From contig CM057228.1 of the NCBI GenBank assembly GCA_029891385.1, positions 33,006,523 through 33,070,522 of the forward strand: 64,000 nt of DNA. The letters are read 5' to 3'. The translations under genes and the position numbers were made by a program. The stretch comes from Erythroxylum novogranatense (taxonomy: Eukaryota > Streptophyta > Magnoliopsida > Malpighiales > Erythroxylaceae). Positions 33,194-45,499 of the stretch are shown here, one piece after another (the stretch's first letter is position 1; each line of letters begins with the position of its first letter). The notes under the pieces were generated by a model. It made no database searches and was not told where the DNA came from. It was given only the letters and a program-made list of their open reading frames with translations.

Positions 33194-33550
33194 CTATTTC
33201 AGAATAGCATGAGAATCTTGTAGTAATTCAGAATATGCATCATGCAAATCATCATATTTAGAAGTTACCTCCTCATCACTTTCCTCTTCGACTACAAGGC
33301 ATATATTTGCATGTTTTGATGTCTCAAAGCATGTATCCGATTCGGATGAATCTAGATCATCCCAAGTTGCCATCATGCTTTTCTTGCCTTCTCTACTCTT
33401 CTTCGATTTCTTCTTCAATGTTGGACACTCGGAATTGTAATGTCCAGGTTTTTTGCACTCGTAGCATATGATGGAAGTCTTCTCTATCTTCCCATCATCT
33501 TTTCCGTTCTTTTTGAGGAATTGGTTTCCTTTGGACTTCTTCTTCCACAT
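33194..33550 (-). pseudogene. Sirevirus gag CCHC segment
   Basis: 118 codons with CYECKKPGHYNSEC, a complete CX2CX4HX4C zinc knuckle for packaging RNA, in a Lys-rich context, followed by an acidic stretch. The long Glu/Lys helical tail continues past a stop at about 33193 toward 33010, as is usual in the large gag of Sireviruses. Confidence 0.85.
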
Positions 33551-34386
33551 TCTTCTAATCTTTCTGGAAATGAAAGATAGCTCGTCATCTTCTTCACTCG
33601 ACTCCTGTTCTGACTCACTGGAATCATCGTTCTTTAATTCTTAAATCTTTAGTGCTTTTGATGAATTTCTCTTCCTTTGAGTCTTGTGATTCTTTTGTCC
33701 AGCCTTCAGTGCTATCGACTTGTCCCGTTTAGGCTTGTCTTCAGCATTAAGCTCAACTTCATGTATTTTTAACGTTCTAAGCAGTTCATCAAGCTTTAAT
33801 ACGCTTAAATCCTTGGCTTCTTGTACAACAGTAACTTTTGGTCTCTACCTCCTTGGTATACTCCTTAGGATCTTACGAACATGGTCTTGGTTGTCGTAAG
33901 TTCTTCCAAGAGCTTTTAGTCCATTGACAAAATTTTGAAATCTTCCAAATATTTGATCAATAGATTCTTCATCTTTCATCTTGAACAGCTCGTACTGGTG
34001 CACAAGAATACTTATCTTGGATTCTTTAACTTGGTTTGTACCTTCATATGCGATGGATAACGTATCCCACATCTCCTTCGCAGTATCACATCCGTGGACT
34101 TTGTCGTACTCACTTCTGCTTAGGGCACAACTTAAGAAGAACTTTGCTTTAGAGTTCAGTTGAAATCTCGCCTTCTGATCAGCCGTCCATCTGATTCGTG
34201 GAATAAGATTTCCTTCATCATTCGTTGGTGTGTATGGTCCATTTTCTATTATGTCCCAAAGGTCAACATGAGTAGATTCGATAAACAACAGCATCCTATC
34301 TTTCCAGTAGTGATAGTCTTCTCCGTTAAACGTCGGAGGTCTAGTAACTGAGGCACCTTCTGCTATGTATGTATGTGATTATGCCA
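33551..34386 (-). pseudogene. Sirevirus gag, capsid part
   Basis: The likely ATG at 34386 is followed at codon 3 by TAA. Translation in the same frame gives NGEDYHYWKDRMLLFIEST, the N-terminal gag motif, and the 149-codon frame 33845-34294 holds the UBN2-type capsid domain (ALSRSEYDKVHGCDTAKEMW). It ends at RR-stop-RPKVTVV, where relatives have RRWRPKV (Trp TGG to TAG). Gag continues to 33551 with another stop near 33640. Confidence 0.8.
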
Positions 34387-34430
34387 TAATCTTTAATCCA
34401 CATGTTATTAATGCGATCTTTGGACACCAA

Positions 34431-34442
34431 GCTCTGATACCA
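34431..34442 (-). other. Sirevirus primer binding site (tRNA-iMet)
   Basis: The minus strand reads TGGTATCAGAGC, two bases from the LTR edge at 34445. Confidence 0.95.
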
Positions 34443-34444
34443 AT

Positions 34445-35433
34445 TGAAGTGAATCACACGTTAATACAAGACTTATTAAATGATATGCAAATGCACAAGA
34501 AGGTGGGGTTGAATTGTGTATTTTCCTTTTAAAAAAAACCTTCGAAAATGTTTTGTTAAAAGAAACTTGTTCTTTTCACAAGAACTACTGAAAATCCAAG
34601 TTATAACGTATTTTTTGAAAAATTTTATAAAAACTAGTAAAATAAAAAATTGAACGATAAGAGAGATAAAGGGTAGAGAGATGTTGACGCAGTAATTTTT
34701 ATATTGGTTCACCCCAAATCGTGGGCTACGTCCAGTCCTCAGATGTCTTTATGAGATTTCACTATCTCTGAAAACTTTTACAAGTATTTTTTTATCTCCG
34801 AGCCTCTTCAGGTCTCTTACAGTCAGTATTCTTTCACTCTTAGCCTCTGCAGGCTATCTGTATAACTTTCAACTGAAAGATATTTGAGCTTTCTTACAGA
34901 AAAGAATAGCTCTAAGTTTCGCACAATAATTTCTCTCAAGTAAGCTGTAACTTGTTGTAAATCTTGTAACTTTTTCAATCTTCGACTTCGACTCATATTT
35001 ATAGTTTTCGTCTTCAACAGCTTCTTGATTCTTGCTTTTTGCATCTTTCAAGAAACGGTTATTCAGTTGAGTTTTGTAACTAACATAAATTGATTCTTGA
35101 TTCTGACGCGATTCGCTTCCGTCTGCTTTTCATCGTCTGCTTTTCTTTCGTATGCTTTTGTCTTTCGTCTGTTTTTTTGCTTCCGTCTGCTTTTGGCTTC
35201 CGTTTGTTTTTCTCATTTGTCTGCTTTTGCTTCCGTCGGCTTTTGCTTTTGTCTGCTTTTGCTTCCGTCTGCTTTTTCTTTCGTCTATTTTTTGCTTTCG
35301 TCTGCTTTTGTTTTCGTTTATTTTTCTCATTCGTTTGCTTTTCAATTTCTGTCTATTTTTCTTCTTTTGTCTGCTTTTCAATATTATTTGTACTTCATCA
35401 AAATCATTTATGTAAAGTCATTTTGACTTAACA
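34445..35433 (-). repeat. Sirevirus 5' LTR
   Basis: It starts TGAAGTGAATCACACG beside the primer site and ends TTAACA, followed by the CACCT duplication. It differs from the 3' LTR by scattered substitutions and a few indels (for example CAACAG and TTTTTGCATC near 35020-35045), so the insertion is not very recent. Confidence 0.95.
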
Positions 35434-35438
35434 CACCT

Positions 35439-35984
35439 CCTTCCATGTAGTCATTAAACTGGGTGGAAGGGTCATCAGCCATACCTTGGTCCAATCCTTC
35501 AATGTCTATGAGAAGTAGCTCATCCTAAGTTGATCTTCATTTAGGCCATCTAAATTTTTGAAGAGTGGTGTGGAATTCTTGAATGAAGTTTAAGGGATCA
35601 TCATTGGGAACCTTATAGAATGATAGCAACATGTTGTATGCAAGAAGTGGCAGTACCAATTACTAGTTTAGTATATTCCTTCATTGTTGGCTTCCTTTCA
35701 CCCATCTCTTAATCTTCTAGTTTAGGTCCTTCGAGATTGTCTTCAAATTCTCTTAGAGGTCCTCTTATCTGATGTACATTGTCAATAAAAGGGATCAAGT
35801 TCACCTTCCTGATACTTCCTTCCTCACATAAACCAAGTAAAAACAACAATGAATTAATAAGAAAATTACTAAATCAACTTAATAAAATAACATGACAAAA
35901 ATGAATGCATGAAAAGACAAAAATAATCAAAATTAATTTAAGCTTAAAATACTAAATGCCTACCCAACAACGACGCTAAAAACT
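35439..35984 (-). pseudogene. Gypsy M gag N-terminal part and primer site
   Basis: The minus strand from about 35660 to 35439 reads, in two frames, NDDPLNFIQEFHTTL and LPPSSMTTWKE, matching the gag start of Athila/Tat elements (EDPxxHIxxF ... LPxGSITTWDD). It joins the gag part left of the Sirevirus at TTWKEVYNKFMGKF. 35961-35978 on the minus strand reads TAGCGTCGTTGTTGGGTA, close to TGGCGCCGTTGCCGGGGA, the primer site of this gypsy group. The leader between (35760-35960) is non-coding. Confidence 0.65.
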
Positions 35985-37562
35985 TGTTGTGCCCAAATTA
36001 AGCTCTAAAAATTACCTAGGCTATCCTACTCGCAAGTATATGAGGTTGTTGTAGTTGATTACCTAAGGTTGTCCCCCACGAAGGTGAAATTGGTTCACTT
36101 AAATTAACCTTGAACAAAAATAAAAACAAAAGCAACCCTAAACATTCTATCCCATTTTGTTGAGTGAAAGTTTTTAAAGAAAAACATGAAATTGAATTAA
36201 AACATATAATGATTCAACCGAAAGCAAAGATGCATAGATTAATTGAAATGGAAAACTCTTAAGAATTAATTTCACTAATTTAATCTCTTTTGCATGACTA
36301 AGGGGAAATGATTGAATAGTTGTCTTACTAAAATTATCAATAGGGTTCTAAAATCAATTCAAATAACAAACTAATCTAACTTTTGTATTTGACAAGTTTA
36401 TTATCTAAATTAATTATTAATCTCAACTAATAATCACCACTTAAGTTAATATATTTCTAATTCTTAACCTAAGCGTTTATTATTTCTCGTTTCATATTAA
36501 ACTTCTTCTCTCGATCCTTTTTTAATACCAAAATAATGCAAAGCTTGATCATGCTATTACATATATTCAGTTCAGAAACTATAGCAAACATAAGACAACA
36601 ACATAATCATGCAATCATGCATATTTGACTAAAATAACTACATTAATCCTCAAGAAAAAGAGATAAGCCCATCATAACATAAACAGGATCATCATTCTCA
36701 AATACTAAATCCTATATTCAACAGTAACAAAAGTATTAAAGCAATAAAATAGTGAATACCAAATGTATTATCAATCTTTAACAAAGAAAATAGGTTCAAT
36801 AGATAAAATCTAAAGGAGTTCAACATAAATGTTTCGCAACATAGCAATAAAGATGAAAAGGAATGAACAAACAAATAGCCTCTGAAATGATGAAATTGGT
36901 GGTGGATCTCTAGTCAAACTCCACCTCTCTGGCATTGGCTCTCACCTTCAGCCTTGGTTTGAGTTCACTCTCTCTACTACTTTTCTCTCTTCCTCCTCTA
37001 TTTCTCTTCTTTCTTCTCTCAATTGAAGCTTTGTTTCTCCGCCTCCCTCTCTATCTCTTTGTTTTCGTTTTGTTCTAACCATATGTGTGTGAATGAATGC
37101 TCCCACCGCCAGGCTTCATTCTTTCTATTTGTAGCGTAATGTTAGGTTTGGTTTTTATTCCCCTTCAACCTACAGCTACCACGTAATAAAATGACTGATT
37201 AAAGAAGAATGTTGCCTAACATGAGTGGGAGTCACGGTTATGACTCAACAAATCAGAATCGTGCAATTAAGTCATGGTTGTGACATAACTTGTCATAACC
37301 ATGACAGGGTCACAACTGTGACTTATATAGCCACGGTTGTGACAATATGCATGTGTGACTATGCAATTAACATGTCACACCCATTTTCATGCAAAATTCT
37401 TCATGTTTTTCATGCCACATTCAACAAATTCTCCATTTAACATTCATGTAACATTCACATTATTTTCATTCAATTCATCTCACATTTGGATCAAAATACA
37501 AGAATTTGTAACCTAAATTAAGATATGAAAGCAATTAAAAGTAATAGAAACAAGACACAACA
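35985..37562 (-). repeat. Gypsy M 5' LTR
   Basis: It runs from TGTTGTGCCCAAATT to GACACAACA, giving 7-bp perfect inverted ends. 37171-37562 matches 15918-16474. Within it CCTACTCGCAAGTATATGAG resembles a segment found in LTRs of Athila/Tat elements, and 37215-37350 is rich in GTCACGGTTGTGAC-type palindromes. Confidence 0.7.
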
Positions 37563-38629
37563 AGAGTCACTAGAAACACCTAAAAAGGAAGAGAAAATGA
37601 AGAAATATTTTGCACAATATAAAGAAGAAGACCAAATAATGGATACATCAAGTCAATTCCAACCTTCTAGAATTTCCACGTCAAGGCTTTCAAGCTTATT
37701 CGTTAGTTTTTTATTCTTTTCCTTGCCTTGGATGTTAGTTTTTATTACTGGTGTGTTAATCATGATTATGGATTTCTAAGTCCATATTAGGTTTTATTCT
37801 TGAATTGTTTTGTATAACTTTATCTTGTTAAATTCAATATAGTATTTCTTTGTGGTATTTTCCATGTTTATACTTAATAAGAAATGGAGAGATTGAATCA
37901 AAGTTATATGTGTTAAGTTGTGCAGCGAGAGTTGATACCTTAATAAACCTACAAATACCAAATTAGACATAGGTAAATGGGTAATTTTTTCATTTCGGTA
38001 TAAACATATATAGATAAATTTGAAATATGTATAGGAATTTTGATATGTTTGCTTGGATTTATGAGTGTGATGTGAGAGGAATTAATAAAAGAAGTATTCC
38101 ATAAGCAAATGGGATGTTGTTGGTTAAATTGGATGTGCTTTTGTGTTACTCTTGCATGATAAGACCAAAGTTAGTTGATTTAGGATGTGTACCTCACTTG
38201 ATGGATAGGTTCTACTAAATAGGCTTATATAATTTGGCCATATCTTAGCCTGTAGACCTCAGATTGGATAATTCTAATTGGAGATTAAAATAGAGACATA
38301 GGTTTAAAATTTTTATAAAGGAATCGAAATTTGATTCTGCCTCTAAAATTTTTGAATTTTGGTTTGAATTTGAGTTCTATCCTTATTTTCAAACAACCTA
38401 TAGTTTTTTTCGGTATAACTCCTTATATGATTAACCAAATTGTATGAAATTTATTCCATTACAAAATTAAGACATAAGGGAATGAAATTAGTTGAAAAGA
38501 TTATAGGTCAATCTAGGAATTAAAGGAAGAAGAAGGACCAATATACGATCTTTTCTAAAGTTAACACATGGACCAATTGGAGTAAAACATATGTGACTAA
38601 TAAGATTAAAGCTTATGTGTGTTCAGTAG

Positions 38630-38745
38630 AATTATAACACATGGTCCAATAGAATTGTAACACATGGTCCAATAGGATTGTGACTTATGGTCTAGTCGGA
38701 TGGGATTGTGAAATATGGTCCAATGGGATTGAAACATGTGTCTAA
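38630..38745. repeat. ACACATGGTCCAATAG tandem repeats
   Basis: About four imperfect copies of a 23-28 base unit (ATGGTCCAATAGAATTGTAA and variants). Confidence 0.75.
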
Positions 38746-39014
38746 GATTAGAAAATTCATGAAAAGGAATACGGAGAGGGGAGATGGACAAAACTTGGGG
38801 TTTTAAGTTCAGAATTTTCTCCTCTACATTTCATCTTATTCATCCCATAATTTTTCATTTTGTGAGTCAAGCGAAGCCAAATACGAATGGAAGGGAAGGA
38901 ATTAGAAGAATTATTTTGCCAATTTTAAGGTTTGGGACTACACTTAGTCTAATTTCTCGTTGTGTGTCATTTCTCTTTGTGTGTATGTTTTAATGGATAA
39001 AAAGATTCATACAG

Positions 39015-39060
39015 GTAGCAGTTACGCTGTATACCTATAGGGATACAGCGTAACTGCTAC
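39015..39060. repeat. 46-bp palindrome
   Basis: Arms 39015-39032 and 39043-39060 are perfect 18-base reverse complements (GTAGCAGTTACGCTGTAT and its complement); the 10-base centre contains CCTATAGG, itself a palindrome. Confidence 0.9.
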
Positions 39061-40280
39061 AGTTTGACGTCAATGGTGTCTTCATTTTGAGACTATAATG
39101 TCTCCATAGTTTGATGCCTTCGGGTATCCATAGTTCGATACTTACGAGCATTCATAGTTTTGTTGTCTTTGGATATCCACAACTCCCGTTATTCAAACCC
39201 ACAGGAATATACAGGCCTAACACACAAAGTAAATTAAATGATTATAAATAAGAAATACAACATGACAACATAAATAATTGGTATTGATGAGTATTTGCAT
39301 TTGTATTGATAATTTGTATCAATGAGTGTTGAATATCAATATTTGACTTATAAATGTGCATTTTTAGTATATGCTTAATATGTTGAAACATATTTTCATT
39401 ATGTACTTTTCTTAAGTATGTCATCATTATTTACATGAGCATTGAATATTAATATTTGGTTCATGAATATGAATTTATAGTATATGAGTTATGATATTTC
39501 TAGATGTGTGTATTTGGCGGATGACTACTGGGAGTGGTCATCCAAACTAAGTTCTTTCCCCACTAGGCTTTCAAGCTTAACACGGGTGTTAATCTATGTA
39601 GATTTGGGTCATAAAAGTGAGGTACATGGAACATTTGCAGGAACCAAAACCATTAGTAGTAAAAGTACCTTTATAATGTGTTTTGGTTTAAGATGATTGT
39701 ACATGTAAAAGAGTAAGGGAAATTATATGTTTTCTTTTTGGATTATCATGTTAATGTAAAGATGCTACATTTAAATGATAATGTTAAGTGATGTGAAATT
39801 TTGTACTATGTATATGTATAGCATTGAACAGAAAGATGTGTGATGAAAGTCCCTATAAATGAATAAAAATGTATGCCATGACTGCTTGTACAGGAATTTG
39901 GTTGTCATATATGTGGGTGGTTGCAGGTTTGATATAGGGGGTGTTATAAGATTAATAAGAAATTGAAGAGAGACTTAATTGTGAGTTAATTATCATCAGG
40001 ATTTCTTCAAATCCAATTGAGTAGTTAGGAGTAGCTTTGTGAATCAAGAGGATGAAATTAATTGTTATGTATTTCAACTGGAATTACTTGGTTAGATCTC
40101 GAGAGAGGATTATCAAACCTTAGGATATCTAGGATCAAACATAATTGAATTAATAACATAAAGGAAAGACAAAACAAGGATATAATAACTCCTAAGTTTC
40201 CATTATTGATTAACTTCACTTCTATTGCTATCTTTACTGATTGAGCTGTTAATCCTTGGAGTCAAAGTTAGATAAGTTAA

Positions 40281-40660
40281 TGGACGTGCTAAGCTCCAAG
40301 TTCGATAGCCAAGATGAAATTTAGAAGAGGTTGGAAGCCAAATTTGATCAAATAATAAAGAACCACTCCTTTTCTTTCATAACTTGGAGTTTCAAGTTGG
40401 ACAACTTTCTAATGCATTGTTAATGAGGAATATGAGGAATCTTCCAAGTAACATGGAAGCACAAACGCTATCCTTATTGTGTTATGACATTTGTAAGGGT
40501 AACCATTACAATCATTAATATCAGGGGCCATATTATATATGGGAGCATCCATATTGCCTATGAAACTAGCCTCGGAATACACCATATGAAGAATACTGAT
40601 AATTCAAAGTGGAGCAACTCTTACACAGATGCATGGAATGATTTGCTCCAATTGAATCTT
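40281..40660 (+). pseudogene. Gypsy P gag C-terminal remnant
   Basis: The plus strand reads HNLEFQVGQLSNALLM and RNLPSNMEAQ, the conserved gag C-terminus of Athila/Tat elements (RNLExQxGQLAxxL ... GxLPSNTE). It is followed by LLCYDICKGNHYNH, knuckle-like, which in relatives comes before that motif; the order suggests rearrangement or a chance match. Multiple stops follow. Confidence 0.55.
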
Positions 40661-42440
40661 TAATGGAAGACCTTGCTGAAGGTAAGGCTAGCCATCGTGT
40701 ATTCAAAGAGAATTTTTCTTTAGTTAAAGACACTAAACTAGATACAGTATGTTAATGGAGCCTATTAATGCCTCAAAGTGAAGAGGAGACAAAGGTCAAT
40801 TTCATAAATGAAGCTGCAATTCAAAAAGAGAAAGAAGAGTAGGTGATAAAGGAAATAGAGGTTAAAGAAGAGAAGGCAGTCTCTATTCAAGAAGAGAAAG
40901 TAGAAGGGTGGACAATGATTGAGGAAGAAAAGAAGCAACTCACCTTTCATACAAGACAAACTATTAAAGTTAACTAAAGATTCAAGGAGTTTCATCATTC
41001 CTTTTTTTATTGATAATTTGTTATGGGAAAGGGCATTAATAAAATCACATGGATATGTTAATTTGATAAATTATGTCCCTATTATTATCTCACAGGACTA
41101 AATCTCCATGGGGAGAAATGAGTAGAAGCAAGCCACTAATTATAAACCCAGGTAGGTGGTCAATGTGCAGGGTACATCGAACTAACAACGTTAAACAAGC
41201 ACTACTTGGGAGGTAGACCAAGAATTAGGATAGGTTTTATTTTTAATTTAATTTCATTTTGTTTCTATCTTGATTTTAGTATAAGATTCTATTGATTTTT
41301 GATGTGTTTTAGTGTTAGGATAAAAGCATCCTGGTGAGATTGTGCATATTTTTTGTTTTAGGGTATGTGTCTTAATGTTTTGTAACTTTGTGCGAAAAAT
41401 TTTAAAGTTTTTCCAACTATTTTTCTTATTGTACACAGTCATATAGACTTATACAGTCTCTGCACACAACTATGTACACTCTGAATCTTTTAAAAAAATT
41501 CACACACTAGCATAAAGAGTTACAAGCCCACTAGATACACCTGTATAGACAAGTCGTGTAGACTTACATGGTCAGATACACACATATGTTCAAGACCATG
41601 TAAGTTTGCGATAACTTACTCGCCCATGTCCCTTGGATTTTAAAATTTAGTGGCTTACATGGTCAGCTACATGATCAACAGTGTGTTGGGAGATTGAGAA
41701 ACAAAAAATTTAGGGTGTTTTAAGGGTTATCGCGGACTTCCACAACCGAATCTCCCTCTCCAACCTAATTTTTGCATTTTTGTTGCCAAATTGTGACACC
41801 CAAGTAAGTATTTTCATTGATTTAACTTGTTTATGCATGAATCTTTGGGAATTTTGCAAATTTTGGAGATTTTCACCCCCTAAAATGTGGTTAGGGTTTT
41901 GTAATTTAGTGTAAATTTGTTTGATTTTATACATGATTGTCGTTTAAGAGTTGAATTTGATAGATTCAATTTGATGAATTGTATGCGAATTGGATGAAAT
42001 TTTAATTAGATTTGCGATTTTTTCTCACTAAAAATTAAATTGTGATGATTTTGCATGTAATTAGGATTAATTGATTGTTTTATAGTTAATTGAAGTTGTT
42101 TTCTAGTTTGATTTGTTAGATTAGATTTGTTAATTTCAATTTTAGGTTTAATTTTGTAATCGAATAATTAGATTAGTTTTATTTATGAATTACAATGCTT
42201 TTAATTTCAATTTTATGATTAACTAAGCTATTAATTAAAATTTAATTTTAATTAATTAATTAATTATTTTAGATTATTTGTTTTTTATTTTTCCATGTGT
42301 TTAATTTTCTTTTTGTGTGTGCATGTTTGCCTTTTAACAATTAAGTGAGCATGAGAAAAGTGTGGGAAATGGTTATTTTTGTATTTTATCTACTATTTTC
42401 TCATATTTATTTAAAGTTTCAGGCATAACGACTGGATTGC
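40661..42440 (+). other. Gypsy P spacer between gag/pol and the Athila ORF
   Basis: A Glu/Lys-rich stretch at 40800-40970 (reading QEEKVEGWTMIEEEKKQ) is a leftover of the gag-pro spacer. 41189-41213 is the GTTAAACAAGC...TTGGGAGG motif usually found just after pol in Athila-type elements. From 41230 to 42440 the sequence is AT-rich and non-coding. Confidence 0.5.
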
Positions 42441-43790
42441 GATGAACAAAAGAAGCACCAAGGAAGAGACAACGAGGAGAACGGTCCTCTGGACACTCGA
42501 GGGGAGCTCGCCCACATCACAGGCAAGCCAATATAGTCTAGCTATGGGGGCGACCTCCGCTGTTATTATTCAATACTACAACCTACGAGTAGTATCAATA
42601 ACTCAAGGAGAAGAATTTCAAGACCGACCGAAGCATTGAATGGGAGACGCTGGAGAAGGTCAGTTCAATCCAACAGATTCAATGTCATTGACATTATACA
42701 ATGGTCCCGATTCTTTGAGATCATGGAGCTCTCGTACTAGGAGTTGGTGCTCAAGGTGCTCCCCACATTCTTTGTAGAAAAAGGCTGCTACGATTGGGAT
42801 CGATTGAACACAAATCAATTCTAGTTACTATAGGAAATGATCCACATGAGGTACTCTGAGTTCTCCATCACGATGGGAGTGTACGACCAAAAGTTCGTGG
42901 GGACATTAAACTATGTGGCCCTGCAGATAGACTTCTCGTATGGAATGTCTTCTCGCCAATTTTAAAGCATTATTAGCGAGGACAATGACTATTACCACAG
43001 TAGATCCAAGGCATTATCTTTACGATACCCTGCCCTTCATAAGATTCTGATTCGTACGCTAAGTGAGTAGGGCAACAACTTTGGAGTAGTCGAAAACCTA
43101 GACATGCTCTACTTGTGGAGCATAAGTGAGTGGATACCAATACATATGGGGCATACATTAGCCCAATTCATTTGGCATCAGAGTGAGGAGAAGAAGGTCA
43201 ATACATATGTGTTAGACCTTACATCAGAGGATGAGGGTCTTCAATAGACTACCAATAATGAGAATGGTTAATACCATAACAATGCTGAATTTAGATGTGA
43301 TGAAACACATATATATGGTACATAGGCGATAGGGACCTACGAGTGACATCTACTGCTTGATTAGGTTCCTGACGAGCTGACGAGATAGGGATCCACACAT
43401 AACATAGTAACCACTGCAATCAAGCTCACCACCATCCCAAACAAGAGGAGTCACATATAAGGAGGTTAGTGTCGAAGTACCTAGGATGTTGACACACCAC
43501 TCAGACCAATTAAAGGTAACTCAACTACAAAACACATAGGCCATATCCTAGGTATTTAGTGAACTATCTGAGTAAAACATGCAGAGATTGTGGAGCAGAT
43601 AGAGTAGCTCGAAGCTCAAGGTACATGCAGAGCAACCCATAACAGATGGATGGCATACTTATTGATGCAAATGGCGGGCCATTTTGGAATGTCTTTCCCA
43701 CCTCTGCCATTTGAATCTGTTGCATCGTCTTCAACCTTTCCACAGTTTGAGGTTTCACGACCCGGGGACCCTCTTTCGATAACTATGCCA
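42440..43790 (+). pseudogene. Athila ORF-1-like pseudogene
   Basis: A short open frame at 42442-42639 begins MNKRSTKEETTRRT. The plus strand after 42660 then reads, with many stops, FNVIDIIQW, FFVEKGCYDWDRL, YSEFSITMGVYDQKF, RYPALHKILIRTLSE and LDMLYLWSISEWIPIHMG. This succession resembles the Athila ORF-1 family (a large domain with ALH...RTL and FLWSM motifs), whose function is unknown. It lies in the usual place, downstream of pol. Confidence 0.55.
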
Positions 43791-45499
43791 GATTCACTAT
43801 AAGACTAAGGGATGCTTATGTTTGGTCTTTTCTTTTCTTTTCCTTATTCTTTTTCTAATTTTGTATATCTTTTATTTTATCTAAACATATAATATATTAT
43901 TTATATTATGATATTTTTATTCCTATGTCCTTTCGTTATTGTCATTATTATTATTCTTTTATCTTTTTATCCTTTTGTTTATATTTTGTAAGGTTGGACA
44001 TGTATATATATAGCATGGATCTCCTTCACTTTAGGACTCTATACATATTCTTATTTAGGGTAGTACCAATAAACCCTTCTCAATTTTTTCTTATTTTATT
44101 TATTTATTTTTGCTTACATTGTGTACATTAAGGACAATATACAATTTTAAGTATAGGGAAGGGATTCAATTTTCTTAAGTTTATTATAATCTTATTTATT
44201 ACATATTATTAAGCGATATCAATTTAGTTAAAATCATCCAAAATACTTTAGATCATTGTTGATTATTGAATTAGATTAGTATGCAAAGGTTAAAAGTTAA
44301 AATATATTTTCTTTTATAAGTTATATTTTAGTAATCAATAAGATAATCAATTTGAATGAAAATTTCATATTATTTGCACATAAGACTATTTTGTGAGTTT
44401 TGAGCCTAAGAGAAAATAAATAATTCTTTGACCTCTTTTATTCTTTCATGTATGTTATCATGCATAGTGGGATAATTCTAGAACTTGCTTTTATTATTCA
44501 TATTAACATCACATTTGTTAAATTACAAGCATTGAAATGATAAAGGCATTTATATTGAACCTTTGTTTAGCCTACTTTCTTGTTATTATCCTACCATATT
44601 TTATCCCTTAGGAGTAAAGCTTTTCCATTGATTATAACAAAATTTTTAGCCTTTACCTAATTTTTCTTGAGGCCTTTCTATTTTAAACCCTGAAGGCTAT
44701 TTACATTTACTTCATTGCTTGGAATTTAAAATTTTGAAAAGGTCCAATACTTTTTGAATTGTTGGCACATGGTAAATGCTCAAAAAAATAAAAATATAAA
44801 TCATATATGTTGTGAGCCCAAAATAATAAAAAAAGAATTTAAGTTATAGTACCAATGGAATTATAGTGTGAAGGAACTATGTTATGAAGAACTAAGTTTC
44901 ATGTAATTTTATTTATGTAAATTTCCTTCATTTTAATCACCTTTTTTATCCCTATTATAATCTAACCTAAGCCTTATTAAAACACTGTAATAAGACCTCT
45001 TGATTTTAATTTATAGTTTACCTATAATGGTGGAGATATGATTTTATTGTAGACTTATGGTTAAGAGTCTTTCTATGCAATGATTTAAGAGTTCTTACAT
45101 TTTTCACCCTAAACACTTTGAGTGCATTGAGAGAATCCTTGACGAGGGTGTAAAAATTTGCGCTTTCTATTTCAAAAAGATTATCTATGTGATTACTTTT
45201 GATATTGGCTTATGAAGGTTGTTTCTATAATGACTTGAATATAATTGTACGTTAATTTGATTGATATGATATGATGACGAAGAGTATGGATGGACATGTT
45301 GAGGTTAATAAGGGATGAATGTTGTAATTTTGATGAATTAGATTATGATTTACTTGAGGACAAGAAAAATTTTATGCATGTGGATGTTTAATAGACCATT
45401 ATTTATTTATATTTATATACCTATATTTAATGTATTTTTCTTGTTATTTAAAAGTTTTATAGTATTTAATTTGCTTCAAGTGTGTTTATAGGTACTAAT
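43791..45499 (+). other. Gypsy P 3' non-coding part
   Basis: AT-rich with no coding frame. ACATTAAGGACAATATACA near 44125 followed by TAAGTATAGGGAAGGG resembles the ACATTGAGGACAATGT...GTGGGGGAG motif that precedes the 3' LTR in Athila/Tat elements. Confidence 0.5.

Larger units (their letters stand above)
21255..35433 (-). mobile_element. Sirevirus (Ty1/copia) with env-like ORF, split by giant LTR copy 2
   Basis: LTRs of 999 and 989 bases (21255-22253, 34445-35433) start TGAAGTGAATCACACG and end TTAACA. The target duplication CACCT flanks them (21250-21254 and 35434-35438). The minus-strand order is primer site, gag with CCHC, protease, integrase, RT, RNase H, an extra env-like ORF, purine tract, 3' LTR. 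Without the 4.78 kb nested giant LTR it is about 9.4 kb, normal for Sireviruses. The ORFs are long but each is broken by one or a few stops or frameshifts, suggesting moderate age. It landed in gypsy M gag. Confidence 0.95.
37933..39948 (+). mobile_element. Probable solo LTR of a gypsy chromovirus (2.0 kb)
   Basis: It starts TGATACCTTAATAAACC and ends TATAGGGGGTGTTATA; GGGGTGTTACA is a common LTR 3' end in Tekay/Del-type plant gypsy elements. Flanks AGAGT (37928-37932) and AGATT (39949-39953) agree at 4 of 5 bases, a possible decayed target duplication. No coding frames. It contains a 46-bp palindrome (39015-39060) and short tandem repeats (38630-38745). The boundaries are an inference. Confidence 0.5.
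37563..40245 (+). repeat. Gypsy P 5' LTR, interrupted
   Basis: 37563-37932 and about 39953-40245 are LTR sequence. The first part is colinear with 45870-46245 (for example CAATATAGTATTTCTTTGTGG), and CTAAGTTTCCATTATTGATT near 40192 matches 46240. A 2.0 kb insertion lies between. The outer (left) part of the LTR, seen at the other end from about 45500, is missing here, as are its last bases and the primer site. Confidence 0.6.
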
